Source: Megalopta genalis (lineage: Eukaryota > Arthropoda > Insecta > Hymenoptera > Halictidae). Taken from it: a stretch of 64,000 nt of DNA. The notes under the pieces were generated by a model. That model ran no database searches. It had not been told where the DNA came from and saw nothing but the letters and a program-made list of their open reading frames with translations. How positions within the stretch are numbered: the first letter of the stretch is position 1; each line of letters opens with the position of its first letter. The stretch covers positions 24,889,271 through 24,953,270 of the forward strand of contig NC_135018.1 of assembly GCF_051020955.1 (NCBI RefSeq), given 5' to 3'. This document shows, one piece after another, positions 24,201 to 35,500 of the stretch. The translations under genes and the position numbers were made by a program.

Positions 24201-26922
24201 TCTGTCAATTAATTGCTCCAATTCATATGTAATAACTAAATGCTACCAAATATTCTTGAATGTTAAACTGAAACATTAGAGAAATTTTGGAATACTATCC
24301 ATTTAAATAAAAGCATTTCAATTACAATTTCGAATTGTACTTCTTATTTAGGGTGTACCTAGCTCTATTGAACTAACTTACTTTTAAAATGATAGTGAAA
24401 TTTATGATTCGTCCTTGTAAAATTATATCGTATACAATTACCGTGTAAAGCGTGTTGGGGATTGTCAATAATTCTGATTTGTCGGTCGGGAAGCAGGGGT
24501 TCTCCGTCCATCCCTCCAATGTCATTCGGTAGCTGCCAACAGGCGTTATCTTGCTCCGCTAAATTTCTTGGGAAATAGAGTGGAAGGAGGACCTCATAGA
24601 TTCCCAGATCACTCGGCTCTAGGACGAACACGATGCATGTAATGGAATCACCATACTGCTCCAAAAATCTTCTTACTGTTCCTACAAGTGCCAAAATACA
24701 ACCGTACGTTAATACTATGATCTTGATCAATTTTATTGAGTCATTCGATCCTGTGAAGGTACAATGATTGACACTTACTTAGGGCGATGTGCGCTCCCGC
24801 GTCAGGAGGATAATTTCTCCGTACCGAATTAATTACTGGCAACGCGATCGTACGGAGCCCGAGTTCTCTTGCTTTTTGCAAAACATTCCTACAACAGTAC
24901 AATATTGCATTGAATTTTCGTAGAAGAAAATGTCGAGATATTTCAAAAAATTGTTTATTAAAAGAGGAATCGTACAATAGAAACACTACATACATGTACA
25001 GGGTGGGCCGGAATTCGTATTACAACCGAGAAGAGGGTGATTCTACGTGAAAAAATATGGAATGTTTGGTATAACATCTTTTTATTCGGGGCTCCGTTTT
25101 CGAGAAAATCGATTTTAAAGTTTGTTCATCTTTGTGAAGAATTTAGTTGTCTATTCTTCTGCCGCAGTTGCTTCCGTAGTAAACGGAATGTTTCCATCCA
25201 TCGTCAATATTCGTAAACAGATTTTAAAGTTGTTTTTTTCAAAAACAGAGCCCCGGATGAAAAAATGTTATATCAAATTTTTTTCTTATTTTTTCACGCA
25301 GAACCACTGCTCGGTCGCACTACAAATTCCGACACCCACACTGTAGTCACATATTCATTTAAAATCTCGCAAACCTCTACTTACATGATAAAATTATTAT
25401 TTTTTAATTTCGAAAATCGGAATGAAACAGTTTTTGAAATTAATGGTTTTCGTAGAAAACTCACCTGTAGCAACAATGTAGCGTATTCTGAGCTGCTGTT
25501 TGGTATTTCACGTTGTAGACTGGTCCGACAGTGTGGATAATAAAACGAACCGGTAATCCATGTCCCTGTGTCACTCTAATTTCGCCAGTTTTGCACTCTA
25601 AAAATGATATTTATTCAAAACTGTTTTAAATACCTTGCAAGTAATTACATTTAAGGTACTTGGAATACCGTAAATACTATAATAATATCCAATTCAATAT
25701 CTGTCTATTACTGTTATTTCGATAAAATCAGTAACAATTAAATGTAATGAAACACAAGAAAAATGACGAAAATCGTGATCATACCTTTTATTTCGCTAAA
25801 TATTTCCATCTTAAGCGGTGAGCCAGCTCCAGCAAATATTCTTTGGCACATAGGACTGTTATCATCCATAGTTTCGTTGGTCGAGTTCACCACCGCATCC
25901 ACTTGCAGACCCGAAATGTCTCCAGTCCTGCAACAATATAGTTGTTACGGAGTGTCACGAAAAATACAGTTTGCCAAAAAATACAAAATTTATTTATTAG
26001 ACATTACTACTGGGTTCATATCAAATAATGGCAGAAATTCTTTTGCTTTGTGCTCTACGAATAATTTTTATGATAAACTGTCTATAGTGTTTGCTGTATG
26101 TAATTTTAAAACTAATTTATTGTTTCATATCATTATAAGGTTGTCATTGGTTTTATAACAATGAAATATAATTGCAAGTAGTTTTTCTTTATGCATTAAA
26201 ATGACCTGTAGCTCTGTAATTTAATGATCAGAAACTTATAGTTACTTCGTAATTATTTAATTTTCATTAAAAATACAATTGAAAATTGAGAAATGGAAGT
26301 GTGAAGAATTCTTCCATATAAATTATTCAAAAATAGTATCAAAACTTTTGTTCTCCACACGATATAAGTACTTAAATCAATTTTAATAACCCATTATTGA
26401 ATATTACAATAAAAATACAAATCAACAAATTCCTAATTACTTTTTCATTCTAGATATAATTTTACAAAATAGCAATACGAATCTAGAAATTAGGTTAACA
26501 TAACAGAGATATTATTCAATAAAATACATTGAGGGTCTTTGCGATTTATAATTAATATTCACATATTATAGTTACATTACATCCACATATTATAGTATTC
26601 ACTAATTAAGACACTAAATAAGCTGAAATTTTGAAACACAGCGTCATCACGTTTAACGCTATCAGGAACATGTTCTTGAGTATTAATCACGATATTGTAA
26701 AATTTGCAAACAAACAGACTGTTTTGTTAGAACTATCTGCAATTACCATAGCGCAATTTTGTTGTTAAGCGCTGGCTGGCACGGAAAAGGACTGATAGTG
26801 TGATGCGATGGTTCTCCAATTGAAGTGGAGTAGTCTGTGAATCTGTGTTGAACAGGGAAGTCGGCCCATCTTTTCAATGCACCCGTCTCCACCGCGTCCT
26901 GGGCGACACCCAAGGGTTCCAT
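21060..26922 (-). CDS. GDAP2: GDAP2 homologue, macro domain + CRAL-TRIO protein, 3' part missing (six exons)
   Basis: Six minus-strand exons, 26922-26747, 25927-25785, 25597-25465, 24888-24779, 24681-24442 and 21228-21060, join with GT-AG introns and consistent phases into about 323 codons. Residues from about 42 to 240 form a macro domain with the motif DAVVNSTNE, then FIIHTVGPVY, CYRNVLQKAREL, LPVINSVRRNYPPDAGAHIAL and VRRFLEQYGD. These follow vertebrate and fly GDAP2 closely, as do LLPLYFPRNL, the linker PLLPDRQIRI and HAFAQMQGDLDRQRLLGER. Known of the family: an N-terminal macro domain (an ADP-ribose-binding fold) and a C-terminal CRAL-TRIO/Sec14 lipid-binding-like domain, about 500 residues in all; loss is linked to ataxia in humans. 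The CRAL-TRIO half is not visible in this window. The macro fold still has its NSTNE loop, but catalytic activity cannot be inferred. Identification is from recognised sequence, not a search. Confidence 0.9.
21229..24441 (-). other. GDAP2 intron with hAT-like element
   Basis: This 3.2-kb AT-rich intron contains the inverted-repeat element at 22602-23135. I see no coding signal or RNA gene in the rest. Confidence 0.7.
22602..23135. mobile_element. hAT-like inverted-repeat element in a GDAP2 intron
   Basis: The ends TAGAGGTTGC and GGAACCTCTA are inverted. The subterminal arms are rich in ACACGTGTA palindromes, also inverted between sides. Flanking 8-mers (ATTGAAAC, CTTGAGGT) agree at only four positions, so the target duplication is doubtful. 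The TAGAGGTT end is in the style of hAT elements. No transposase is visible. Confidence 0.55.
24442..24681 (-). CDS. GDAP2: GDAP2 exon, end of macro domain and linker
   Basis: It encodes TVRRFLEQYGDSITCIVFVL, then EPSDLGIYEVLLPLYFPRNL and a linker with GGMDGEPLLPDRQIRI (residues about 188-267). The linker block EGEP..P.RQIRI is diagnostic of GDAP2 as opposed to other macro proteins. The acceptor is ACTTGTAG and the donor CACG|GTAATT. It is 240 bp, the largest exon here. Confidence 0.94.
24779..24888 (-). CDS. GDAP2: GDAP2 exon, macro-domain helix/strand
   Basis: It encodes NVLQKARELGLRTIALPVIN and then SVRRNYPPDAGAHIAL (residues about 151-187). The acceptor is TGTTGTAG and the donor CTAA|GTAAGT. 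The intron to the left is only 97 bp. The intron to the right carries an inverted-repeat transposon (24997-25345). Confidence 0.93.
24997..25345. mobile_element. TA-type inverted-repeat element in a GDAP2 intron
   Basis: The left end TACAGGGTGGGCCGGAATTC mirrors the right end, which reads in complement TACAGTGTGGGTGTCGGAAT. The arms share GTGAAAAAAT, TTATATCA-type blocks and GGGGCTC in inverted order. It lies between the GDAP2 exons at 24888 and 25465 and leaves both splice sites intact. Confidence 0.88.
25465..25597 (-). CDS. GDAP2: GDAP2 exon, macro-domain core
   Basis: It encodes CKTGEIRVTQGHGLPVRFII then HTVGPVYNVKYQ and ends TLHCCYR, with the arginine codon split (residues about 107-150). 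The GEAxxTxG-like turn and the HTVGP strand are macro-domain hallmarks. The acceptor is ATTTTTAG and the donor CTACAG|GTGAGT. It is 133 bp. Confidence 0.92.
25785..25927 (-). CDS. GDAP2: GDAP2 exon, macro-domain nucleotide loop
   Basis: It encodes TGDISGLQVDAVVNSTNE and continues to FAGAGSPLKMEIFSEIK (residues about 59-106). VVNSTNE is the family's equivalent of the macro-domain NAAN loop that lines the ADP-ribose pocket. The acceptor is TTGTTGCAG and the donor AAAAG|GTATGA. It is 143 bp long and keeps frame with both neighbours. Confidence 0.92.
25928..26746 (-). other. GDAP2 intron
   Basis: AT-rich 819-bp intron with no recognisable insert. Confidence 0.8.
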
Positions 26923-26935
26923 GAGCCTCATTCAG
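26747..26935 (-). CDS. GDAP2: GDAP2 exon with start codon
   Basis: The exon follows an acceptor ending TTTCAG and ends with CTATG before the donor GTAATT. Two in-frame ATGs lie near its 5' edge, at 26931 and 26922. The second, opening MEPLGVAQ, is preferred because vertebrate GDAP2 opens with a similar MDPLG. The short leader before it is 5' UTR, so at least one non-coding exon lies further right and was not located. The exon encodes the low-complexity N terminus (residues 1-58), ending ALNNKIALW, with the tryptophan codon split across the intron. Confidence 0.85.
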
Positions 26936-28211
26936 CTGAAACAAAAGTTTTCTGTCATTCACGTTCCGATAACACGCGAGATCGTATCATGTCTTCCACG
27001 TTACGTGGAAAGCTTAGTCTGGTTTTTGTTGTCTCACGATTGCATACGATCTTAGGAGTCTCATAGATCTAAGACAAAAAGAAACTACTTTATAACGCTG
27101 GATTTGTATATTTTTCATATTTGTTAAACTAAATAGTTAAACCACATGATACCTTCATAATAAAAAGATTATGAAAACTGAATTTTTTAAATTTATTTTA
27201 CATTTGAAAATCATGAAAGTGGAAATTTAATATTTGTCAGTCAAGGATCATCGCATAATTGTTAAGCTATATACTTTTGTAGTTAACATTTTTGAAAACC
27301 GAGTTCTCACAATGTTTTTCAGACAAAGTTGTTACAACGATTGCTAAATTGTACAGGTTTATAACTGAGATTTCTGGACATTGAGTTCCGGCAGTACTTT
27401 TCATGAAAACTTTGTTTGTAATCTTTCATTTTTGTCTTCGTGCATCATTACGATAGGCAATCCTATGCTCACTATGCAATTCTATGCAAGACTATGCTCG
27501 TCGAGTGGAATGGCGCGGACATCGATTTGCATCTCCGATACTACGTGTTCTCGCCATTAGGGAAAATCAATTTCAGGGAGATACGTGGCAGATTCGGGAG
27601 CAGTTAGAGCATTACACGGCCGGAGGAAGTCGTAAACAACATTCTTGTACGCGACTGGAGAGATATTGACTTTAACGGGATCGTAAAACCCCAAAAGAGA
27701 CCAAGGACAAGTTAGCAGCTACTGGCATTACGGCCGGCCATAGTTGCTGACGCGAACTATCTCCAATATCGCGAAACTTAAAAATAAACAATTCCATCGA
27801 TGAAAATCTGGGGCGCACCCCGGGCGAACGAGAACATCGGCCGACCAAGGACGCAGCCTCGATCGAAAACAGGTTCCAAAAGACAAGGTACGCTTGGTGC
27901 TGGTAACATACTAATTTCACAAAGAAGCATGTTGGTATCTTACTGGCAGGAAAGTCTCCCTTTAAGAAGGTGGGATCCTCAAGTAAACCGTTAAAATAAG
28001 AATGGTTTTCGGCAATTTTTGCATAATCTAAAACATACGTGAACATTTTCGTCACTTTCGATACATATTCTTTGACATTTCAAGATACGTTAACTTTTGT
28101 TTCGTTATATTTTATCGACGTTTACTGAAATAATAAATCTTGTTCTCCATGAACCTCCCGGTCGACGATCTAGACTGGCGTGCAGTCTAGCATTTTTCCC
28201 TTCGATCTAGA
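26936..28211. other. Upstream of GDAP2 coding start; no exon located
   Basis: The first, non-coding GDAP2 exon and promoter should lie to the right of 26936, but I could not place them. Open frames at 27484-27669 (+) and 27672-28055 (-) show no recognised protein. Confidence 0.4.
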
Positions 28212-28398
28212 ACAAAACATAAAACTGAGTTTTTTTCATAATAGAACTACGCGTCGTATGAACCTAAATACATACTATTTAAAAAAATGCACAAAGAATG
28301 ATAATGCGCATTATCATTCTTCTTGCATACTTTTAAATAAAATTCAGGTTCATACGACGCATAGTTCTACTACGGAAAGAACTCCGTTTTATGTTTCA
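28212..28398. mobile_element. Foldback MITE with perfect 28-bp central palindrome
   Basis: AAAACATAAAAC and AGAACTACGCGTCGTATGAA on the left have complements on the right. The centre, 28294-28321, is a perfect palindrome around AATGCGCATT. The arms are about 90 bp. Confidence 0.9.
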
Positions 28399-28437
28399 AA
28401 CTGTTGTTTTGTTTTCAAACATATTGTATGAAAGTAC

Positions 28438-28576
28438 GCCTCTCATTGGTCACTGTTTTTCATTAATAACTCGTAAACAAAGCCGTGGATTGCATTTTCG
28501 CCAAGGAAAAAGTTACTTCAAATGACCTGAGGAACCCGCCATTTCCGGACTGCGAGACATTTTTACGACACCCTGT
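28438..28576. mobile_element. Right half of the 16291-type element
   Basis: CTCTCATTGGTCACTGTTTT, TAACTCGTAAACAAAGCCG and GGAAAAAGTTACTTCAAATG, ending ACACCCTGT, match the right arm of the element at 16291-16657. The left arm is absent. Confidence 0.88.
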
Positions 28577-29069
28577 GCTTGGGTTAACGAGTAATGCAAA
28601 AATAGTTGAAGTTTAGTTCCAAGCAGCTCTTAGTAAAGTGAATAAACTCAGCCTACATACATATACATATAGATTCCGAATATCGAGGAGAACACGATGG
28701 ATAGTTGCGTTGTTCTTATCGCGAACAGCCGATAAATTGATCGACACAAATTTCCGATGCCGAGGCATGAAACCTCAGGTGGTTGAATAGATTCGCCATT
28801 GAAAAGGATCGAGAGGGACGTACTAACAGGAGGGGTAGGTCGATGATCCTGTTCTTTATGGGATTGCCAAGATATAAGTTCCTCGGCAGGACAGACGGCG
28901 CCAGCCTCTGTCTCCTTGCCATTAGGGAAGCCTATACTCTGTCTAATACGGAGACAATTTCCTTACACGTTCAATTCTGACACAGCGAACGTTTACGCGC
29001 GGCACGTGGCCGTGTGCCCACAGCACTACGGAATCCCTGCGAATTATACATAGGGCGACGACTTCGAAT
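28577..29069. other. No feature recognised
   Basis: Contains open frames on both strands at 28716-28980, with no recognised protein. Confidence 0.4.
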
Positions 29070-29253
29070 TACAGTAAATTCTCTCCAATTGTCACTCAGC
29101 ATGTAAACAGAAATTGACAATTTGGGAAGTGGAGACCCGATTATTATAGTATAGTTGTTGACAATCGCGAGACCCGAATAATCGTGTCTCCTCTTCCCAA
29201 ATTGTCCACTTCTGTTTACATGCTGAGCGACAATTGGAGAACATTTACTGTAT
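29070..29253. mobile_element. Palindromic TA-type MITE, family 1 (short copy)
   Basis: TACAGTAAATTCTCTCCAAT to CATTTACTGTA. The arms include CAATTTGGGAAG and its complement. The centre has lost part of the left arm compared with 34531. Confidence 0.9.
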
Positions 29254-30018
29254 TTGTAAATTACACTGGCCAACAAATTTTTCATTTTCCTTGTGCATCG
29301 TGAACCAAATGCCGATACTTGTGGATTTTGGTCAGACTCGGGTCAAAATATTTGAAAAAGTATTAGAAATAGTTAGTGAAATATTCTTGTTTGTATGAAA
29401 CAATATTTCATGATTTATTCGACATCATAGAGATAAGTATATATATTGAAAATAATTATTTATGTTGCGGTGAAGAAAATTATTAATTGAAATATTATTT
29501 TCTTAATATGTATTGACAATAATTATTTAAAATAGGATTTCATTTGTTTAAATTTCTATTAACTGTTCGAAATTCTATTTCTTACGATTAATATTTATGG
29601 GAAGAAACTAACCTCTAATTATACTAATTGTAACGGTAACAAATTACACTGCTGAAACGTTCTTATTCATTCCATGAGTTTACAAAAAATTCTTGTTTAC
29701 TGGAACACCGATTTCACACCGATTATTTCATCGCGTAAGAAATACATAATTGAGTACAAAAAGGATCGCGATTACCGTGAAATTAAGATAAAACGTCTAG
29801 GGAATCGTTGGTTTTGATTAGACGGAAATGAGACACGCTTGTTTCTAACATGATTCACTTTCTCACGTAACTGTGATTATACGAGTTGATTGATGTCATT
29901 TCTAATCCATTAAATAAATCTAAACTAAATATAACTAAATAATACCTGATATTATAATTAAATATAATAACTAATAATATATATAACATATAATAATAAA
30001 TAAATAAAAATAAAATAA

Positions 30019-30061
<43 letters not shown>

Positions 30062-30160
30062 ACTAATATAATAATAATAACTAAATAAAACTGAATATAA
30101 ACTAATAATCTAAACTAAACTCTTTATTGAACATGTGAGAAGTATTAAATTACATTAGAA
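29254..30160. other. AT-rich DNA with a simple repeat
   Basis: A TA run of about 17 units lies at 30024-30058 within a TAATAA-rich tract (29930-30120). No gene seen. Confidence 0.7.
30024..30058. repeat. (TA)n microsatellite
   Basis: Uninterrupted TA dinucleotides in an AAT-rich tract. Confidence 0.95.
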
Positions 30161-30640
30161 CCCGGGATTGGAAAGGTTCCGAAAATAACTGTTTCAAACT
30201 GTTATTTATCGATTCCGACTGAAACAGTAATAGAGGACCGAAAAAGTTTCATAACAGTTATGAGGTATATCGGTTCTGACTTACATATATTCTATCGGTT
30301 CTATAACTGTCATTTTTCGGTTCTGGATTTCGGTCATACCTGCACGTATTGGCACAATTCAATGCAGTGTAGAAGATTGTATTTCAGAATCCATACTTTT
30401 AATCCCCAAAGGAAACACAATGTATTTGTTACGTGAAATAGAATTAGAACCGAAATCCACAACCGAAACTCAGAACCGAAAAATAACAGTTGTAGAACCG
30501 ATATAATAACGTTTCTGAAGATTCGAAACCGAAACCGATATTATTATTATAACACTTATAACAGTTATGAGAGCATTTCGGTTCTTCATAACTATTTCAA
30601 GAATCAAAACCGATATCATAACTGTTTTCAGCCCACGCAT
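30160..30640. repeat. Degenerate inverted repeat built of AACCGAAA/CGGTTCTATA units
   Basis: ATCGGTTCTATAACTG and TTTTCGGTTCTGGATTTCGG at about 30292-30332 face ACCGAAATCCACAACC and CAGTTGTAGAACCGATAT at about 30448-30505. Many shorter units of the same kind (GAAACCGATAT, TTTCGGTTCT) fill the interval. It is probably a transposon relic; a related tract lies at 39755-39835. Confidence 0.65.
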
Positions 30641-33600
30641 AGAAGCTTCACTTTACGAACTAATTGTGGACCATAATGTTTATATGAGGGAATGCTCAAA
30701 GGTAACACAGTATACAAATAAGCCTTAGCATTAAACTCATTGCAAACAATGTCTCTACTGAAAATCGATCAGTCCGGATGTGTTCTTAATGTTATGACCG
30801 TACCATGAGCTTTGTAAACATTGTAATTCATTTATGCAATCGATTGCTATCTCGTTCCACATTCGTCAAGGTTTGTAACATGGAAGTTGTTTTCCGTTTC
30901 TCGTAGCGAAATAGTCCATTTATGAAAATTGAGGCGTTCCAAGGGGAAAAAGGCCACAAAAGACCGCATACGCTGAAATGCCGTTTCAAGAAATTCGATT
31001 TCAAAGTTCTTATTATACTGTCTCGTTTGGAGAAATGTAATGGAACTAAATTCATTTCTTACGAATGTAGTACATTCTTGAAATATTCTAGAAAGGGAAG
31101 AATTATGATTTGAAAATATTTCTTTTTACTGATCAGGCAATTGCTTAGCTTTCTTGAAAGGTATTGCCAGTTTCAAGTTTTCCCTCAACTTATCTCTCAT
31201 CTATTTTTTTCACTGATGCGTAAAACAAATCTAGCAAAAATTTATGACATACAATTAAACGTTACATGCCCACGGTAGTACGGTTTTTTGTAAATGGAAA
31301 TTTTATTAAATGCATTACTTTATTAAATGAAGATCACCCTCCTCTATGTTATAGGCATAATCCTCTCACCATTCTATGCAAAACAGTGAGATTTCTGCTA
31401 TACCATTGTAACGTTGAGAAGGGAGTTGGAATGTGCTTTTATCTTGTTAAGAAAATTGTATCGTGTTCGATTGAACGTTTCAGTGATAACAGACTTATAC
31501 GAGCGTACCAGTATCTTTAAAAGTTCGTTCTATTATTAACAAGCCAAGTCTACCTACTGACTTCGTCTGGCTATAGAAATCCTAATATGTAGGTTTCATA
31601 TAAGCTGGACAGGAGAACAAAACAGTTTTACGTATAGCAGGTTCGCTAACAGAGTCATATACATATATGTATAATGGCCATGATCTCGTATTTTGTGCAA
31701 AAAAAGTCGAATTAATTATAAGTCATTTGTTATGTTTTCTGTTATATAAGTTTAGTTTACTGCTCCAAAACTCACATCAAAACCGACTTTCTGATAATTA
31801 CGGGTGATCGCGTTTGTAGCAAACTGTATCTAATTTCCTCGAGTCAAAACATATTTATGATCGCAACCGAGCTTCCGAACAGTTATAAAAATCTTGTTCG
31901 ATTATCTTTGCGATGTTGATTAATAATTTTAGTTACTTGAAATTAGTATACCAACATTCTCAGTTTCTTTTTTTTCTCTGTTCCAAATTTTACACGCACA
32001 TTTTTGTCATAAATGCATAAAATCCGCAGTCAAGTTATCAGTTAGTATATTCTATACATGCACCTTATTATTAATTGTACATTGATTATCATTCTGAATA
32101 AGTACTAGCATTTGAATCTTTACGAACAAACTAATGTGTAACTACATTTAAGAAACACGTCATGTTATATAAATCTTTTTTATAATTTCCGTTCCACCTA
32201 AAATTATCTTTTGTAATGCAACGACAACTACGGTAGACCAAGCAATTAAAGGATTGAAAAATTGTGGATATTCGAATTGATATAACTCAAAACAAACAAT
32301 ACAGTAAATTGTTCTGAGATTTTTTAAGAAATCGATTGAAATGTCGACAATGTTTCAGTCTAAAGTCAATTTTCAGTCTTCAATATTCTTCCTCTTCAAT
32401 TTTCTGACTTAATGCATGCACCCTGAAAACTCATCCAAATTAAGTTTCACACGAATTTAAACATTTTGGAGGTCAAGATCAAAATTGAAGGTCATACTAT
32501 TATAGAGGTAGAATAGAGTAAAGAAGATGAATAGGTGATCTAAATAAATACATTGGAAAATGTCCAAGAGACTTAATACGTTAAAGGCATTTCGCTGTCT
32601 TTAAATATTGTCTAACACTAAGAACTACGGAATTCATAAAAATGAGGTATTTTACAATTATTGAGATTGTAAAGATGGTTTTGTCTACAATTACTGCTGG
32701 CTATATTTACTTGGTTACATGTATTTTGTAATAAAAATCGTCTAGTGTCTTGATAAATGCGGTCTAGTTATTTTTAAAAGGCAGTAGAAACGAGTCGCTT
32801 GCCGAGCTTGGTAGTTTTAACGTCGAACGTACTGAAATATTTATGACGTCACACTCAGATACATCATTGACAGAACCGTCCTTACGTAAGAGAATCATCT
32901 CCGCAGCACCGGCGATTAAAATAGAAAGAATTCTGAAATTGGACTCCTTTACCGAAATGAAAATTCTCAAAAACTACGAACGATATGGAAATCTAATTTT
33001 CGAATTGGCGTACAGCTCATCCGAATCTCGAAGAACGGCGGGCTGGTGATCGGACCGGAAAATTGGCGACGTACAGTGCGAGCGAACCGAACGAAACGTA
33101 AAAACGTAATGCAGTCAACCCGATGCAATTACACCTCCGCGGAATCGCCGGTAACCTTTGCCGTAGTCGGAAAAGGGTTAATGTTTCGATCTATTCCAAG
33201 CACAAAGGTAAAGGCGGTCAATCTAATCGACTGTGAAGGGGCCTTCACATTAAACGCCGCGCCGGTGTCCTTGAGGCTGCATTCGAAATCGTGTCCTGCT
33301 TCCGTCGCTTTCTAATACAGTGAATCGTTTCTTGAACGTCCGCCCGCTCATAAGTTCGATCCTATCAATCACCGAAACAAAAGTTAGCACGCCCGGCCTA
33401 GGAATTGCATTTCGCGTGACTCGCGACAAAATGATGCTCTCGTGACTTCGTAACTGTTGCGGCTCCCGTACTGCGAGCGTTAGGCTCTCCAGAAAAGTTC
33501 GCCGAGAAACTTTTCTTCCGTTCGGCCTGCGAACTAGTTTCTACGGTTTCGTTTATCCTTGGAGAAACGATAAACGAATACAAAGTGTCTTCCACTACGA

Positions 33601-34015
33601 CCTACATATATCAGACGATTATCGAACCGGTCAGCTTCTCGATCCCAGATCAGCTTCTCGGGGCCAGAGCCCCGAGCCAGATCGATGCAATGTACACATA
33701 CCTATGCACATACATACGTCCACTCTTCGCCTGTTAATTACGTTTTACTTATTTACGACTATTTGCCTGGTCGCGGGACGGAACACGTTCCAAGAAACTT
33801 TCAGAGCATGTACTCCCCGCTCGGTGTTCACCCCTTTGCGACGCTGATTACACAATGAACAGTAAAAAGTTGAGGTGATACGAATATTAAATCGGTCGCA
33901 ATATTACGTTAATGCCAAATATTCTGTTAATATTGTAGTATTGCTGCATAAAAAACTTTAACATTTTTCTCTCTTTGAAGTGTTATAATTAGATTTCTTT
34001 TCTGAAGTATTATAA
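30641..34015. other. No gene supported; CpG-rich patch 33040-33340
   Basis: AT-rich DNA. Open frames at 32843-33049 and 33046-33315 (+) overlap a GC-richer patch, but no protein is recognised and splice sites were not convincing. A repeat end (TAAATGCATAAAATCCGCAG) lies at 32008-32030. Confidence 0.4.
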
Positions 34016-34206
34016 TTAGACCGTGTATTTTTGTGCAAAATAAAATTTGTTTGCACTAGCTACAAGATATAGGAGCTGTACAGGCATTTACTTCTATCCT
34101 GAATCATTTTAATCAGTTGAAAGTAATGCAACAATATTTTTAAATTCTTTAAATGTATTCGATCCACTCGTTTCTGTCGTAAATGCATAAAATCTTCGGT
34201 CTCGTT
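34016..34206. mobile_element. Short inverted-repeat element, AGACCG...CGGTCT family
   Basis: The start TAGACCGTGTATTTTTGTGC and the end AATGCATAAAATCTTCGGTC with TCGTTA are inverted. Single ends of the same family occur at about 14440, 32008, 35613, 41512 and 47716, often with the GCGGATTT/AAATCCGC core. Confidence 0.65.
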
Positions 34207-34529
34207 ATAGTGACACCCGAAATTTCTGTGCAAAATAGTAATTTTTCGGAGAGCTTTAACACGTTGTTTGCGGAAAACGAATAAACGCGTTTCGTGCTTA
34301 TTATTATCAAAGCGCGGGAGCCAACAAAACTCGCTTTCTACTAATTAGGAAGAGTAATTACTACGCATCATCTGTTGCTAGATGTTGTACTATGTACGTT
34401 TCTGTCGACACTATTTTTATAAATTTTTCATTATTAAAAAATTATTAAATATTTCTTGCCAAATTCCTAACTACCGCTATATGATGAGAATTTGGCGAGA
34501 AAACTCCCGTCTAAGCTGTGTTAAGAAAG

Positions 34530-34749
34530 TACAGTAAATTCTCCTTAATTTTCCTTCAGCTTATAAACAAAAATTGACAATTTGGAAAGAGGAGATACAA
34601 TTATCTGAGCCTTGCATCTCGTTTTAATAATTGTTGACAATCGGCAACTATAAAAATGAGTCGCGAGGCTCGAATAATCGTATCTCGTCTTCTCAAATTG
34701 TCCATTTTTGTTTACAAGCTAAAGGAAAATTGGGGAGAATTTACTGTAC
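34530..34749. mobile_element. Palindromic TA-type MITE, family 1 (best full copy)
   Basis: TACAGTAAATTCTCCTTAAT to GGGGAGAATTTACTGTA. The arms pair along almost their full length (AAACAAAAATTGACAATTTG, TTATCTGAGCCTTGC and complements) with a small central loop around TTGTTGACAATCGG. No coding capacity. Confidence 0.95.
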
Positions 34750-35171
34750 TCATGTTGGTTTTGTTTCTTAAGAATTTTTGTAAATTAGAAATAAAATAAC
34801 AATATTTCTAAACTTTTAGCCGAATGTGGCCAGACTATTCGTTACGGAGGAATAGCAATTTTTCGGGTTAGGACAAGTGCACCCCCCGCCAAAAGTATTA
34901 GGGCACCTGCTGGTTTAGTAAACATTGTAATCTTTCATTCAGTTTAGCTAATGTTTTATGTTGATTATGTCGATAAAGTATGTACATGTCTTAAAAATTA
35001 TTGTACACAGAAGATTACATGAGCTATTTTGATATCTTTAAATGTTACACAACCCCATAGATCTGGTTATTTGTTTTAAAGATGTTTTCGCAAGAAACAG
35101 GAAAATTGAAGACACGCTTCGCCCCGAGAAAGCTGCAAATTGAGGTCGTTGCACAGAGGAAGTTCCAATCT

Positions 35172-35500
35172 TTAACCCCTTAATGCACAATTTAAAAAAA
35201 TAAACCGACCAAAAAAAATCAATTTTTTTTATCTAAGAAAATACATATTTGGACCTTAATTTCAATAAATATGTAAAAAAAATGCAAAAATTACTAAAAA
35301 TTCAATAAAAATAGTGGATAAATAATTATAGGGAATATTGAATCGCATTGCAGATCGAATTTTGTACCCATCGTACTGTTTTTCAATTAATATAGGTAAC
35401 ATAACATAAGTTGCGACGCCGACCGTATATATACGGGTCTGCACATTTTGGCCGGTTTTGCACGCCCGTGTTAATACGTTTCTGCGCGTTAAGGGGTTAA
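35172..35500 (-). mobile_element. TTAA-flanked MITE, deletion derivative of the 58203 element
   Basis: TTAACCCCTTAATGCACAA to GCGCGTTAAGGGGTTAA. Read in complement, the first 110 bp match 58203-58310 and the remaining 220 bp match about 59030-59261. It equals the longer element minus about 730 internal bases. The terminal TTAA and CCCC/GGGG style is piggyBac-type. Confidence 0.93.

Noticed and set aside
27672..28055. 127-codon minus-strand frame as GDAP2 upstream exon
   Set aside because: Does not resemble GDAP2, and the acceptor before 26935 already sets the 5' UTR. No link could be shown.
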